Origin: Chitinilyticum aquatile DSM 21506
GTDB lineage: Bacteria > Pseudomonadota > Gammaproteobacteria > Burkholderiales > Chitinibacteraceae
Direction: 5' to 3'
DNA length: 64,000 bases
Assembly: GCF_000430805.1 (NCBI RefSeq)
Contig: NZ_AUMS01000004.1
Span: 186,001 to 250,000, forward strand
Shown: positions 36,100-43,608 of the stretch, piece by piece
Layout of the letters: every line of letters starts with the position of its first letter
Numbering within the stretch: the first letter of the stretch is position 1
Made by a program: the position numbers and the translations under genes
Notes under the pieces: model-generated
Databases searched by the model: none
What the model was told of the DNA's origin: nothing
Seen by the model: the letters and a program-made list of their open reading frames with translations, nothing else

Positions 36100-36130
36100 G
36101 CGGCAGGGTTTCCCCCTGCCGCTTTTTTTT
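36100..36130 (+). terminator. Rho-independent terminator of the GH16 gene
   Basis: GCGGCAGGG-tttcc-CCCTGCCGC, nine perfect pairs, followed by TTTTTTTT, 103 bp after the GH16 stop. Textbook form. Confidence 0.95.
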
Positions 36131-36222
36131 GTCTGCCCGATCTGGCCGGCCAGCGCCAGCCGCACGCAACAAGGCCGGCAGCGCTGGCTGCCGGCCCGGG
36201 GTTATCAGGAGCGGAAAAGGCG

Positions 36223-36531
36223 TCAGGCCTTGAGCAGAAAACCGCGCAAGGCCGGCTGGTCATTGCTGCGCCGGCCCCGACGGCGGCGGTCAAGCCCGGC
36301 GCGCGTATCGAGCAGGGCCTCGGCCTGATCCTGCCGGCGATCCTCGCGGCGGCGCTCGGTGCCGGAACGTCGCTCGATGCCGTTCCAGCCAAGCCGCACG
36401 GCGGTGCTGGCCGGCGGGCCATCCGGCAGCAAATCGGCCACGGAAAAGCCATCATCGCCGCTGGCAGCCACGTTTCTTACATCGCTCGCCAATGTACGTG
36501 GGTATTGGCGAAATAATCTGGTTAGCCTCAT
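36223..36531 (-). CDS. Small Arg-rich protein, unknown
   Basis: 102 aa, soluble and very basic in the C-terminal half. The features are two similar Arg-rich blocks, GIERRSGTERRREDRRQ and AGLDRRRRGRRSNDQ. Proteins with '(D/E)RRSGxDRR' blocks are common in betaproteobacteria and have no known role; they may bind RNA or acidic surfaces. ATG 36531 has no strong ribosome site. It is convergent with the GH16 gene. Confidence 0.6.
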   Translation of the reverse strand: MRLTRLFRQYPRTLASDVRNVAASGDDGFSVADLLPDGPPASTAVRLGWNGIERRSGTERRREDRRQDQAEALLDTRAGLDRRRRGRRSNDQPALRGFLLKA

Positions 36532-36689
36532 AAAATTATGTCTTGCATATCAGGTATTTACCTTAGTATCGGCCCATTCTGACGATACTTGAGCACGCTG
36601 TCAGCTTGCAGCGCACCATGCGGTGTGAATACTGCCATGCAATCGCCGGGGCAAGGGCGCATCATGGGTCACGACCCGCGGAGGATCCG

Positions 36690-37307
36690 ATGCACTACGG
36701 CGAACGTTTCAATTTCTTCAGTCACCTCAGTGGTACCGTGCTGGCCGCCGCCGGCCTGGCCGCGCTGGTGACCTACGCCAGCCTGCATGGCGACGTGTGG
36801 CAGGTGGTGAGCTTCAGCATCTACGGCTGCACGCTGCTGCTGCTCTACCTCACCTCGACGCTGTACCACGCGCTGTCCGGACGTGCCAAGGCCGTGTTCC
36901 AGCGCCTCGACCATTGCGCGATCTACCTGCTGATCGCCGGCAGCTACACGCCGTTCACGCTGGTGACGCTGCGCGGCCCCTGGGGCTGGACGCTGTTCGG
37001 CATCAACTGGGCGCTGGCGGTGATCGGCATCGTGCAGGAGCTGCTGATCGGCCAGCGCACGCGGCTGTTTTCCATGCTGATCTATGTGGTGATGGGCTGG
37101 CTGATCGTGTTTGCCGCCGGCCCGCTGATCACCGGGCTGGAAACTGCGGGCCTCGCCTGGCTGGCCGCCGGCGGCGTGATCTACAGCGCCGGCATCTACT
37201 TCTTCCTGAACGACGAACGCATCCGCCACGGCCACGGCATCTGGCACCTGTTCGTGCTGGCCGGCAGCATCTGCCAGTTCATCAGCATCATTTTCTATGT
37301 GAACTGA
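36690..37307 (+). CDS. trhA: Hemolysin III family (TrhA/PAQR-like) membrane protein
   Basis: 205 aa with seven membrane helices. Family blocks: MHYGERFNFFSHLSGTVLAA, LYLTSTLYHALSGRAKAVFQ, RLDHCAIYLLIAGSYTPFTL and HGHGIWHLFVLAGSICQF. The His in TLYH and the HxxxH-like pair in HGHGIWH form the conserved metal site of the PAQR superfamily. E. coli TrhA (YqfA) helps hold membrane energetics when fatty-acid composition changes. GGAGG lies 6 bp before the ATG at 36690; an open frame upstream is not protein-like. Confidence 0.9.
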   Translation: MHYGERFNFFSHLSGTVLAAAGLAALVTYASLHGDVWQVVSFSIYGCTLLLLYLTSTLYHALSGRAKAVFQRLDHCAIYLLIAGSYTPFTLVTLRGPWGWTLFGINWALAVIGIVQELLIGQRTRLFSMLIYVVMGWLIVFAAGPLITGLETAGLAWLAAGGVIYSAGIYFFLNDERIRHGHGIWHLFVLAGSICQFISIIFYVN

Positions 37308-37308
37308 T

Positions 37309-37363
37309 GGGTATAGGTATGTAGCCTTTTATTTCAAAGGGCTGCGCAGCAATACACTACCTA
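37309..37363. repeat. Family 2 palindromic repeat (TATACCC type), copy e
   Basis: GGGTATAGGTATGTAGCC and GGGCTGCGCAGCAATAC around TTTTATTTCAAA. It begins 2 bp after the trhA stop. Confidence 0.6.
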
Positions 37364-37432
37364 GTAATTTGAATGGAGAATGCGCGATGGTTATCACTGC
37401 GCACACTCCGTCCACCACACAGCCGCATCGGT

Positions 37433-37702
37433 ATGATGGCTAATATTGAACTCCTTTCCATGAAGTCACTCATGCCAGCCAGCGCAAGCAAATCCACGAC
37501 GAATCCCGATCATGCCGCCAAGGCCAGGCAGGCAGCTGCGACGCAAGACCACTATCTCGGTGGTGCGTTTTCCCTGCTGATCGCCGGCCTTGCCACGTCG
37601 GCCCTGCGCTGGTTCGATGCGCGCTCGAAGAAAGCCAAACCGCAATCTGCCACAAGCAAAAGCCCGGCTGATAAGGCCGGGCTTTTGCTTGTGGCACGCT
37701 GA
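37433..37702 (+). CDS. Doubtful small protein ending in a terminator
   Basis: 89 aa from ATG 37433 (MMANIELLSMKSLMPASASK), with one possible membrane segment (HYLGGAFSLLIAGLATSALR). The last 20 codons run through a perfect 40-bp hairpin (37649-37695), an odd place for coding sequence, and there is no ribosome site. The middle part looks more protein-like than the end. It may be a real gene or a chance frame. Confidence 0.25.
   Translation: MMANIELLSMKSLMPASASKSTTNPDHAAKARQAAATQDHYLGGAFSLLIAGLATSALRWFDARSKKAKPQSATSKSPADKAGLLLVAR
37649..37695. terminator. Bidirectional terminator with perfect 20-bp arms
   Basis: 37649-37668 and 37676-37695 are exact reverse complements (GCCACAAGCAAAAGCCCGGC), loop TGATAAG. 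CTTTTGCTT follows the GC-rich stem on both strands. It lies 12 bp after the ndh stop on the minus strand. Confidence 0.88.
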
Positions 37703-37706
37703 AAAC

Positions 37707-39014
37707 TCAGTGCAGCTTCAGCGTCGGCTGCGCGACGCGGCGCAGCTTGTCGCCCACGTAGAGCAGGCCGGCGAGGATCCAGCCGTGCACCGCAGCCTGA
37801 TGCAGGCGGTAGAGCGAGGCGTAGATCAGCTTGGCGCCGCGCCCTTCCACATAGTAATTGCGCTGCGGGCCGACGATGGCGGCGAGGCTGCCGACCGCGG
37901 TGTGCTTGCCCAGCGACACCATGATGCCCTGCGGTTTGAAGACGAAGGGCTTCACCTCGCGGCCGGCGAGGCGGTCGTTCAGCGCGCCGGCCAGCCAGCT
38001 GGCCTGCTGGTGGGCGACCTGCGCGGTGGCCGGCAGCAGCGGGCCGCCTTCGCCATCCGGAGCGGCAGCGCAGTCGCCAATGGCAAACACGTTCGGGTCG
38101 GTCAGCGTCTGCAGCGTGGTAGTGACCTCGATCTGGTTGAGGCGATTGGTGGCCAGCCCCAGCGTGGTGAGCCAGTCGGCGGCTTTCACGCCGGCGGCCC
38201 ACACACGGATGGCAGCGGCAATGCGGCGCCCGTCGGCCAGCTCGAAGCCTTCCTCCGTCACCGCAGCCACCCGGCTGTTGCAGGCGACCAGAATTCCGCG
38301 TTCGGCCAGTGCGGCGGTGGCGTATTCAGACAGTGATTCGGGCGCGCCGGAGAGGATGCGCGGCGCACCTTCGATGATGGTGATTTCCAGCTGCGCGGGG
38401 CTGAGGCTGGCGCCGAGGTTGTGCATTTCGCGGATGGTGTGGTCGATCTCGGCGGCCAGCTCGACACCGGTGGGGCCGGCGCCGACGATGCCGATCGTCA
38501 GCTTCTGCACCGGGTCGCCACTGGAGGCAACGGCAAAGCTCAGGTCGAGAATGCGGCGGCGCAGCCGTTCGGCGTCGGTCGGCGTATTGAGGAACATGCA
38601 GTGCGCTTGCGCGCCCGGCGTGCCGAAATCGTTGGCAATCGCGCCCAGTGCCAGCACGACGGTGTCGTAACCGATTTCACGCGCGGCGGCCAGCTCGCGC
38701 CCCTCGGCATCCAGCACCGGCGCGATCTGTAGCACCTTGCGGCTGCGATCCAGCCCGGTCAGCCAGCCGAATTCGAAGCGGTAGCCATTGCGCCAGGCAT
38801 GGCCGAAGTAGTTGACCTCGTCCTCGCCGGTATTGAGCGCACCGGTGGCCACTTCGTGCAGCAGCGGTTTCCAGATGTGGGTGGGCGAGCCGTCGACCAG
38901 CACGATTTCGGCGCGTTTGCGGCTGCCGAGCGTGCGGCCCAGCCGCGTGGCGAGTTCCAGTCCGCCGGCGCCACCGCCGACAATCACGATCCGGTGCAAA
39001 GGCTTGCTGCTCAT
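37707..39014 (-). CDS. ndh: Type II NADH dehydrogenase
   Basis: 435 aa. It passes electrons from NADH to quinone without pumping protons. The FAD-binding site is IVIVGGGAGGLELATRLGRT, the NADH site is IGIVGAGPTGVELAAEIDHT, and the second FAD contact is DPNVFAIGDCAA. The block TATAQVAHQQASWLAGAL, here ending PLLPATAQVAHQQA, is the quinone-site AQxAxQQ motif. The C-terminal amphipathic helices anchor it to the membrane. Start 39014 is chosen because GGAG lies 7 bp away; an in-frame ATG at 39020 would be too close. Confidence 0.94.
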   Translation of the reverse strand: MSSKPLHRIVIVGGGAGGLELATRLGRTLGSRKRAEIVLVDGSPTHIWKPLLHEVATGALNTGEDEVNYFGHAWRNGYRFEFGWLTGLDRSRKVLQIAPVLDAEGRELAAAREIGYDTVVLALGAIANDFGTPGAQAHCMFLNTPTDAERLRRRILDLSFAVASSGDPVQKLTIGIVGAGPTGVELAAEIDHTIREMHNLGASLSPAQLEITIIEGAPRILSGAPESLSEYATAALAERGILVACNSRVAAVTEEGFELADGRRIAAAIRVWAAGVKAADWLTTLGLATNRLNQIEVTTTLQTLTDPNVFAIGDCAAAPDGEGGPLLPATAQVAHQQASWLAGALNDRLAGREVKPFVFKPQGIMVSLGKHTAVGSLAAIVGPQRNYYVEGRGAKLIYASLYRLHQAAVHGWILAGLLYVGDKLRRVAQPTLKLH

Positions 39015-39047
39015 GGTCATACTCCGTGGTAGCACTGCTCACAGTGT

Positions 39048-39313
39048 AGGTTCTGTTGATGTTTTTTTTGCGTTCCCGCTGGAGCGATTTTTGCGCCGAA
39101 TCAAGGCGTTGTGAGCGCCGCATAATGGGTTATGTCAGCGAAGCAACAACGCAGAGTCGGCGCAAAAAGCGCCCAGCCCCCGGGTTTGGCTGTTTTTGGC
39201 CTGACACGGCGTTGCAAAGCCCTTGCATAGAACGACTATGCGGCGGACTTCGCGCCTTGTTTCAGGCCAAAAAAGCACAAACGGGCAGCGCAAACAAAAC
39301 ATCAACAGAACCT
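39048..39313. mobile_element. MITE-like element, 266 bp, with terminal inverted repeats
   Basis: Left end AGGTTCTGTTGATGTTTT, then TTTTGCG; the right end, read on the other strand, is AGGTTCTGTTGATGTTTT, then GTTTGCG. That is 24 of 25 identical. Inside are two more inverted repeats: GCGATTTTTGCGCCGA with TCGGCGCAAAAAGCG, and TTTTTGGCCTGACACGGCG with CGCCTTGTTTCAGGCCAAAA. There is no transposase frame; short frames through it are an effect of the hairpins. It lies 33 bp upstream of ndh. No clear target duplication. Confidence 0.7.
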
Positions 39314-39328
39314 GGCTGCATTTGACGC

Positions 39329-39357
39329 AGGAAGCCCGGCGCATCGGGATGGCCGGG
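39329..39357 (-). terminator. GC-rich hairpin after the 71-aa gene
   Basis: GCCCGGC and GCCGGGC around CATCCCGATGC on the minus strand, followed by only TTCC. It is 54 bp past the stop of the small gene. Weak as a terminator. Confidence 0.35.
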
Positions 39358-39410
39358 CAGAAAACGGGGGGCTGGCATCGTTCACGCCAGCAGGCAGATC
39401 GAGCCGCAGC

Positions 39411-39626
39411 TTATTCGGCGATCAGCACCAGATCGCTGAGGTTTTCGCGGGTCTTTTCACCCCTGGGCCAGCACACCTGAGCACTGTCGCCTTCGATCTT
39501 CAGGACACGGCCATCGATTTTTTCAGTCGCCAGTACGCCGGCAGCGCGGTTGACACGGGCATTCACCGGAATCAGGTACTGACGGCCGGATACCGATTCG
39601 AGCAGGGAGTTGAGCAGATTCAGCAT
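39411..39626 (-). CDS. Small conserved-looking protein, unknown
   Basis: 71 aa, soluble: MLNLLNSLLESVSGRQYLIP, then VNARVNRAAGVLATEKIDGR and VLKIEGDSAQVCWPRGEKTR. The alternating pattern in the second half suggests a small beta barrel (SH3- or KOW-like). AAGGAGACC lies before the ATG, a strong ribosome site, and an AT-rich promoter region with palindromes lies upstream. Not recognised. Probably real. Confidence 0.65.
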   Translation of the reverse strand: MLNLLNSLLESVSGRQYLIPVNARVNRAAGVLATEKIDGRVLKIEGDSAQVCWPRGEKTRENLSDLVLIAE

Positions 39627-39639
39627 GATGGTCTCCTTG

Positions 39640-39705
39640 GTGTTTTATGTAGTATTGCTACATATATTACTCTTAACAAAAAGTAACTCAACTACATATT
39701 GTGTG
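39640..39705 (-). promoter_or_regulatory. AT-rich control region of the 71-aa gene
   Basis: On the minus strand TTGAGT-N16-TAATAT is a plausible promoter. It is overlapped by the palindrome ATGTAG-tattg-CTACAT (39646-39662), with another ACTACATA nearby, like an operator with spare half sites. Much more AT-rich than its surroundings. Confidence 0.4.
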
Positions 39706-39766
39706 AATATGCACACGGCATTACCGCCGCAGCAGCGCGCCTTGTCCTGCAAGAAAACACCTCAAT

Positions 39767-39813
39767 GTATACCTCCACAGCCCTTTTATTAAAATGGCTG
39801 TGGCCATATACCC
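39767..39813. repeat. Family 2 palindromic repeat (TATACCC type), copy f (best copy)
   Basis: GTATACCTCCACAGCCCTTTT / ATT / AAAATGGCTGTGGCCATATAC, then CC. The arms pair almost completely: CCACAGCC with GGCTGTGG, TTTT with AAAA, GTATA with TATAC. It lies in the gap between a minus-strand gene and the ASCH gene. Confidence 0.85.
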
Positions 39814-39911
39814 ATACCCCTCGTTTTCCATGGCAAAAGCGCAAGCAATGGCAAACACGCCGGGCAGCACACGGCATACTGGCGCCTTCACCATTTGCCG
39901 GGAAAGCAGTC

Positions 39912-40304
39912 ATGATCCGCAAACGCATGCAGTTCTGGGGGGAAAACGCCGATGACGACAGCCTCGTGCGCGAGGTGCTCGCCGGCCAGAAAACGGCCAC
40001 CGCCTGCCCGGCGGCCAGCTATCACCTGCCCGAAGGCGACTTCGACAGCGGGGGCTGGGCAACGGGCGACGTGGTGGAGGTGTACGACCTGCACGGCCGC
40101 CTGCGCTGCCTGATCGAAATCACCGATGTCTATACCACGCGCTGGGACAGCTTCCCCGACCGGCTGTGGCAGGAAGAATACTGCCGGGATGCGGAGCATT
40201 TCCGCGAGGCACACCGCTACTGCTGGCCCGACGAGGACATCACGGACGATTTCCTGATGACGGCCACCCACTTCCGGCTGCTGGAGCAGTATTCAGATCA
40301 ATGA
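39912..40304 (+). CDS. ASCH-domain protein
   Basis: 130 aa. The blocks MQFWGENADDDSLVREVLAG, QKTATACPAASYHLPEGDFD, GDVVEVYDLHGRLRCLIEIT and YCRDAEHFREAHRYC follow the ASCH fold, a beta-barrel related to PUA that binds RNA; some members cleave modified nucleosides (YqfB amidohydrolases). Key residues K41-like (QKTAT) and E (IEIT) are present. ATG 39912 matches the usual N-terminus. Partner and substrate unknown. It is convergent with the CPT-like gene, 4 bp apart. Confidence 0.85.
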   Translation: MIRKRMQFWGENADDDSLVREVLAGQKTATACPAASYHLPEGDFDSGGWATGDVVEVYDLHGRLRCLIEITDVYTTRWDSFPDRLWQEEYCRDAEHFREAHRYCWPDEDITDDFLMTATHFRLLEQYSDQ

Positions 40305-40308
40305 GGAT

Positions 40309-40905
40309 TTATTGCGCTTCGCCCTGGCTACGGGCTGCGGTAATCGCAGAAAGCGAGGCGTGCAATGCGCCGTTTTGCTTGCGTGCGTTCGGCAAGGCCG
40401 TGCAAATCTGCCGGGCTGCAGCAGCTGGAGACTGTGCGGAAGTATCGACGACCAGATCGTAATGCATGGCGCGATGGACCAGCGGGTGCTGCCAGCGGGC
40501 AAGGCCGATTGCGCGATCACCCCGCGCACGTTCGCGCGCGCAGGCAACATCCAGATCGCAATGCACTCCGACCAGAAAGACATCATACGGAGCAAGCTCA
40601 CGCAGCAGTTCCTGCTTTTCGCCATCTTCAACCCAGGCATTGTCGATCAGCAGCCGGCATCCCGCGCCCAGCAATGCCGGCAGACAACGGTGAAAGCCGG
40701 TTACCAGATCCGGGAAATGATAGCCCTCCCGGTCTATGGTTTCGCCACGCATCATTTTTTGCAGATCCGAGGGCGGCAGGGCGTACAGCACGCTATCGAT
40801 GCTGAAGTTCAGATACTGGACCGGCAAGATTTCCTGCAGGATTTTGGCGATGCTGGTTTTACCGGCACTGCCCGTGCCGTTCAGAATAATGACTTGCGGC
40901 AGCAT
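40309..40905 (-). CDS. Chloramphenicol phosphotransferase-like (CPT family) P-loop kinase
   Basis: 198 aa. The P-loop is LNGTGSAGKTSIAK (residues about 8-21); IDSVLYALP is the usual Asp after the first strand, and VGVHCDLDVACARERARGDR then GLARWQHPLVH is the CPT lid region. Family members phosphorylate chloramphenicol or other small molecules. This gene has no resistance context, and the substrate is not known. The ATG at 40905 opens with MLPQVIILNGTGSAGK, as expected; upstream codons are not protein-like. Confidence 0.83.
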   Translation of the reverse strand: MLPQVIILNGTGSAGKTSIAKILQEILPVQYLNFSIDSVLYALPPSDLQKMMRGETIDREGYHFPDLVTGFHRCLPALLGAGCRLLIDNAWVEDGEKQELLRELAPYDVFLVGVHCDLDVACARERARGDRAIGLARWQHPLVHRAMHYDLVVDTSAQSPAAAARQICTALPNARKQNGALHASLSAITAARSQGEAQ

Positions 40906-41057
40906 GGCGGCTCTCCTGTCGAAAGCCGCAGTGTAGGCGTTTGCACACGGCACTTACTTTGCTGCGCTTGTCGACTTCACACCGGAACGCGCTGGCAGAC
41001 AGAAACCAGCCCTTGCAAGCGCCAGCCAGACCGGGTGCAGCAGTGGCCATTCGCGCG

Positions 41058-41462
41058 TCAGGGAATGGTGATCACACCATTCCACGATATCGGGTGACCC
41101 GCAATGGCAGCGCCGATGGCAATCAGCACCAAGAGCGTGCCGACATTATCCGCCAACGCACTGTCCGTTCCGGCAGGAAGCTCGGCACGCAGGGCGGCCT
41201 GATAGGGCTGCATGATTTCGGCAAGGGAACGGCTGTAGGCTTCAGTGCTGCCATCGCAGGCCAGCCGGACCTGATCCCCGGCGGGCGCGCTTTCCAGTTC
41301 GGCATGCTGCGCGTAACCCTGCTGGCGGCTCACATGCGTGGCAAAGGCCTGCAGCGCGGCACGGCATTCCTCACTTGGCTGCAGCGGGGTTTCTTCCGCC
41401 GCCTGTAGCAGGGGGGCACACACCAGCAACAGCGCCGGCAGGAGGAATTTATACGAGGCCAT
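41058..41462 (-). CDS. Small exported protein with C-terminal hydrophobic segment, unknown
   Basis: 134 aa with signal peptide (MASYKFLLPALLLVCAPLLQ, cleavage near AAEE). The mature part is helical with two Cys (EECRAALQAF and RLACDGSTEA). Near the C-terminus there is a hydrophobic stretch (VGTLLVLIAIGAAIAG) that may anchor it. Its first codons overlap the end of the TSUP exporter gene upstream by 14 bp, so they are likely cotranscribed. Not recognised. Confidence 0.6.
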   Translation of the reverse strand: MASYKFLLPALLLVCAPLLQAAEETPLQPSEECRAALQAFATHVSRQQGYAQHAELESAPAGDQVRLACDGSTEAYSRSLAEIMQPYQAALRAELPAGTDSALADNVGTLLVLIAIGAAIAGHPISWNGVITIP

Positions 41463-42246
41463 ACAGCATCTTGCTGGCAACCGCGATCAACAGCACGGCA
41501 AACGCCTTTTTCAGTTTTGCGGCAGGCAAGCGGTGTGCCAGCGCGGCGCCCTGCTTCGCCATGGGAAAACTGGCGAGCACGATGGCCAGCACCGCCGGCC
41601 AGTACACGAAGCCCAGCGAGCCTGCCGGCAGACCGGCGACCGCCCAGCCCGACACCGTGTAGCCGATGCAGCCGGCCAGCGCCAGCGGCACGCCCACCGC
41701 CGCCGAGCTGGCAATGGCTTCTTTCACCGGCAGATTGCAGCGCAGCAGCCAGGGTACGGTGAGCGAGCCGCCGCCGATGCCGATCCAGCTAGACAGCACG
41801 CCGATGATGCCTCCCACGGCACCATTGCCGCCATAGCCCGGCAAGGCATTGCCAGGCGCGGGTTTCAGATCGAGCAGAATCTGCACGGCCATTGCATACA
41901 TGAATACGACGAAAATCCACTGCAGCAGCAGGCCCGACATCCGCCCGGCAATCAGCGCGCCCAGCACGGTGCCGAGCAGGATACCCGGCACCAGCCGCCG
42001 CACGGCAGCCCAGTTCACCGCGCCGCGCCGATGATGCGCATAGGCGCTCGCCATGCCGGTAAACACGATACTGGCCAGCGACGTGCCCAGCGCCACATGC
42101 TGCGCCTGTACGGCCGGCACGCCGACCAGTGGAAACACCAGCAAAAGGCCCGGCACAATCACCGTGCCACCGCCCACGCCAAACAGGCCAGCCAGCAGGC
42201 CTGCCACCATCCCCACCGCGAGGCAGGCCAGAATCAGCGTCAGCAT
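41449..42246 (-). CDS. TSUP (TauE/SafE) family exporter, SafE-like
   Basis: 265 aa with about eight membrane helices in two related halves. The signature repeats are GLLAGLFGVGGGTVIVPGLL and then VLSSWIGIGGGSLTVPWLLR. This family moves sulfite, sulfonates or other organosulfur anions across the inner membrane. ATG 42246 opens just at the first helix; its first bases overlap the stop of the EVE gene. A second TSUP protein of another subgroup is encoded 1.4 kb upstream. Confidence 0.9.
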   Translation of the reverse strand: MLTLILACLAVGMVAGLLAGLFGVGGGTVIVPGLLLVFPLVGVPAVQAQHVALGTSLASIVFTGMASAYAHHRRGAVNWAAVRRLVPGILLGTVLGALIAGRMSGLLLQWIFVVFMYAMAVQILLDLKPAPGNALPGYGGNGAVGGIIGVLSSWIGIGGGSLTVPWLLRCNLPVKEAIASSAAVGVPLALAGCIGYTVSGWAVAGLPAGSLGFVYWPAVLAIVLASFPMAKQGAALAHRLPAAKLKKAFAVLLIAVASKMLYGLV

Positions 42247-42695
42247 GCCAGCAGCTCGCGGATGAAGGACCACTCGACCGCACTGACCGGCGTGATCGAC
42301 AGGCGATTGCCGCGCTTGAGCACCTGCATCTGTGCCAGCTCGGGGTAGCTGCGCATTTCCTCCAGCCCCAGGAGGCGGGTCTGCGCGACAAAGCGCACGT
42401 CAACCTGCTGCCAGCGCGGTGCATCGGAAGAAGATTTGGCGTCGAAATACTTGCTCGCGGGGTCGAATTGCGTCGGGTCGGGATAGGCGTTTGAGCTGAC
42501 CTCGGCCAAGCCGGCGACGCCCGGCTCGGCGCAGCTCGAGTGATAAAAGAGCACGCCGTCGCCAATCTGCATCGCATCGCGCATGAAATTGCGCGCCTGA
42601 TAATTGCGCACGCCATACCAGCCCACCTGCCCCAGCCGGGCCAGATCGGCGATGCTCACATCGTCGGGTTCGGATTTCATCAACCAGTAGTTCAT
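42240..42695 (-). CDS. EVE-domain protein
   Basis: 151 aa. Canonical EVE: MNYWLMKSEPDDVSIADL, then GVRNYQARNFMRDAMQIGDG and VLFYHSSCAEPGVAGLAEVS, PDPTQFDPASKYFD and WQQVDVRFV. EVE is related to YTH and binds modified bases in nucleic acid; in bacteria it is often fused to or near modification-dependent restriction enzymes, but single-domain members like this one are widespread. GGAGC lies before the ATG. Overlaps the TSUP gene by 7 bp. Confidence 0.94.
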   Translation of the reverse strand: MNYWLMKSEPDDVSIADLARLGQVGWYGVRNYQARNFMRDAMQIGDGVLFYHSSCAEPGVAGLAEVSSNAYPDPTQFDPASKYFDAKSSSDAPRWQQVDVRFVAQTRLLGLEEMRSYPELAQMQVLKRGNRLSITPVSAVEWSFIRELLAC

Positions 42696-42721
42696 TGCAG
42701 CTCCGGAGATCGCGCTGATGT

Positions 42722-43519
42722 CTACCACTGCGCCGCCAGACCCAGCGATGCTGTCATGGCAATGGCGCGGGCGGCGCGGTAGTCGTCAAGCGGCAGCACG
42801 ACAAAGGTCTGGTAATCGCTGAACGCATGGCCGAGTGCGACCAGCATCAGCTCCCCCTCATCCAGATAGGTGCGGAAGTAGTCAAACATGGCAGAGTTGA
42901 AATCGTCGGCACCAAGCACCTCGCGCCGGGTTGCCGCGTCGGGCATGGGGATGGCGATGCCGCGCTGCTGCAGGATGGGCAGTGCATTGAGCTCAACGAC
43001 GCCTTCGTCGTGCCACGCCTGCCATTCGAATGCGACCAGTTGGCCGGCTTCGTCGAGTACATCGGCAAGCAGTGCCCAGCGACGCGGACCATCAGCCGGC
43101 AGTTCGCCGATGCGTTCGTCCAGCAGGCGGGTGGCAGCATCCTCGCCGATACACCAGGCCAGAAAGGCGTGGGCGTCGCTGCGCTGTGGCCGGTAGCGGG
43201 GCAGCAGATCGGCGGCCATGCGCTGCAGTACGCCAGTAACGAGCAGCTCGTCTTCTTCGTCCAGCAGATAGTAAGCCTGCCCGCCCGCTTCGCCATCATC
43301 CGGAACGGCACAGATACCCTCAACCCTATCGCCTTCAAGCCAAATCTTTAATTCACGTTCATCGCTATACCCTGGATCAATAATCAGCACATCGGAATAG
43401 AGCGTATGGGCGGTGGCAAACTGTCCATCGTGCCAGCTGCGGCCGTCAGGCTGGCTGCAGGCCAGCAATGCGGCCAGATCGGCGGGCTCGACTTGGGAAT
43501 AGGAGGGGAAAGCGGGCAT
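42722..43519 (-). CDS. Conserved protein of unknown function (possibly DUF6630)
   Basis: 265 aa, acidic, soluble. Notable segments are LLPRYRPQRSDAHAFLAWCI, GPRRWALLADVLDEAGQLVA and, at the C-terminus, ELMLVALGHAFSDYQTFVVL then PLDDYRAARAIAMTASLG. The pattern of a Leu/Asp-rich helical part with a final 'DYxxFVVxLxDxxxA' reminds me of DUF6630, without proof. ATG 43519 gives MPAFPSYSQVEPADLAALLA. It is 26 bp upstream of the EVE gene on the same strand. Confidence 0.62.
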   Translation of the reverse strand: MPAFPSYSQVEPADLAALLACSQPDGRSWHDGQFATAHTLYSDVLIIDPGYSDERELKIWLEGDRVEGICAVPDDGEAGGQAYYLLDEEDELLVTGVLQRMAADLLPRYRPQRSDAHAFLAWCIGEDAATRLLDERIGELPADGPRRWALLADVLDEAGQLVAFEWQAWHDEGVVELNALPILQQRGIAIPMPDAATRREVLGADDFNSAMFDYFRTYLDEGELMLVALGHAFSDYQTFVVLPLDDYRAARAIAMTASLGLAAQW

Positions 43520-43608
43520 GCGGCGTTCCAATTGACCAATCTGCTTATCATGCCTCGTCCGCTGCCATGCGCCAAGCCGCATCGTTACAGCCGCAGGATG
43601 CTATGGCG

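Noticed and set aside
37433-37702. Treating the 89-aa frame as a firm gene
   Set aside because: It ends inside a perfect terminator hairpin and lacks a ribosome site; listed only at low confidence.
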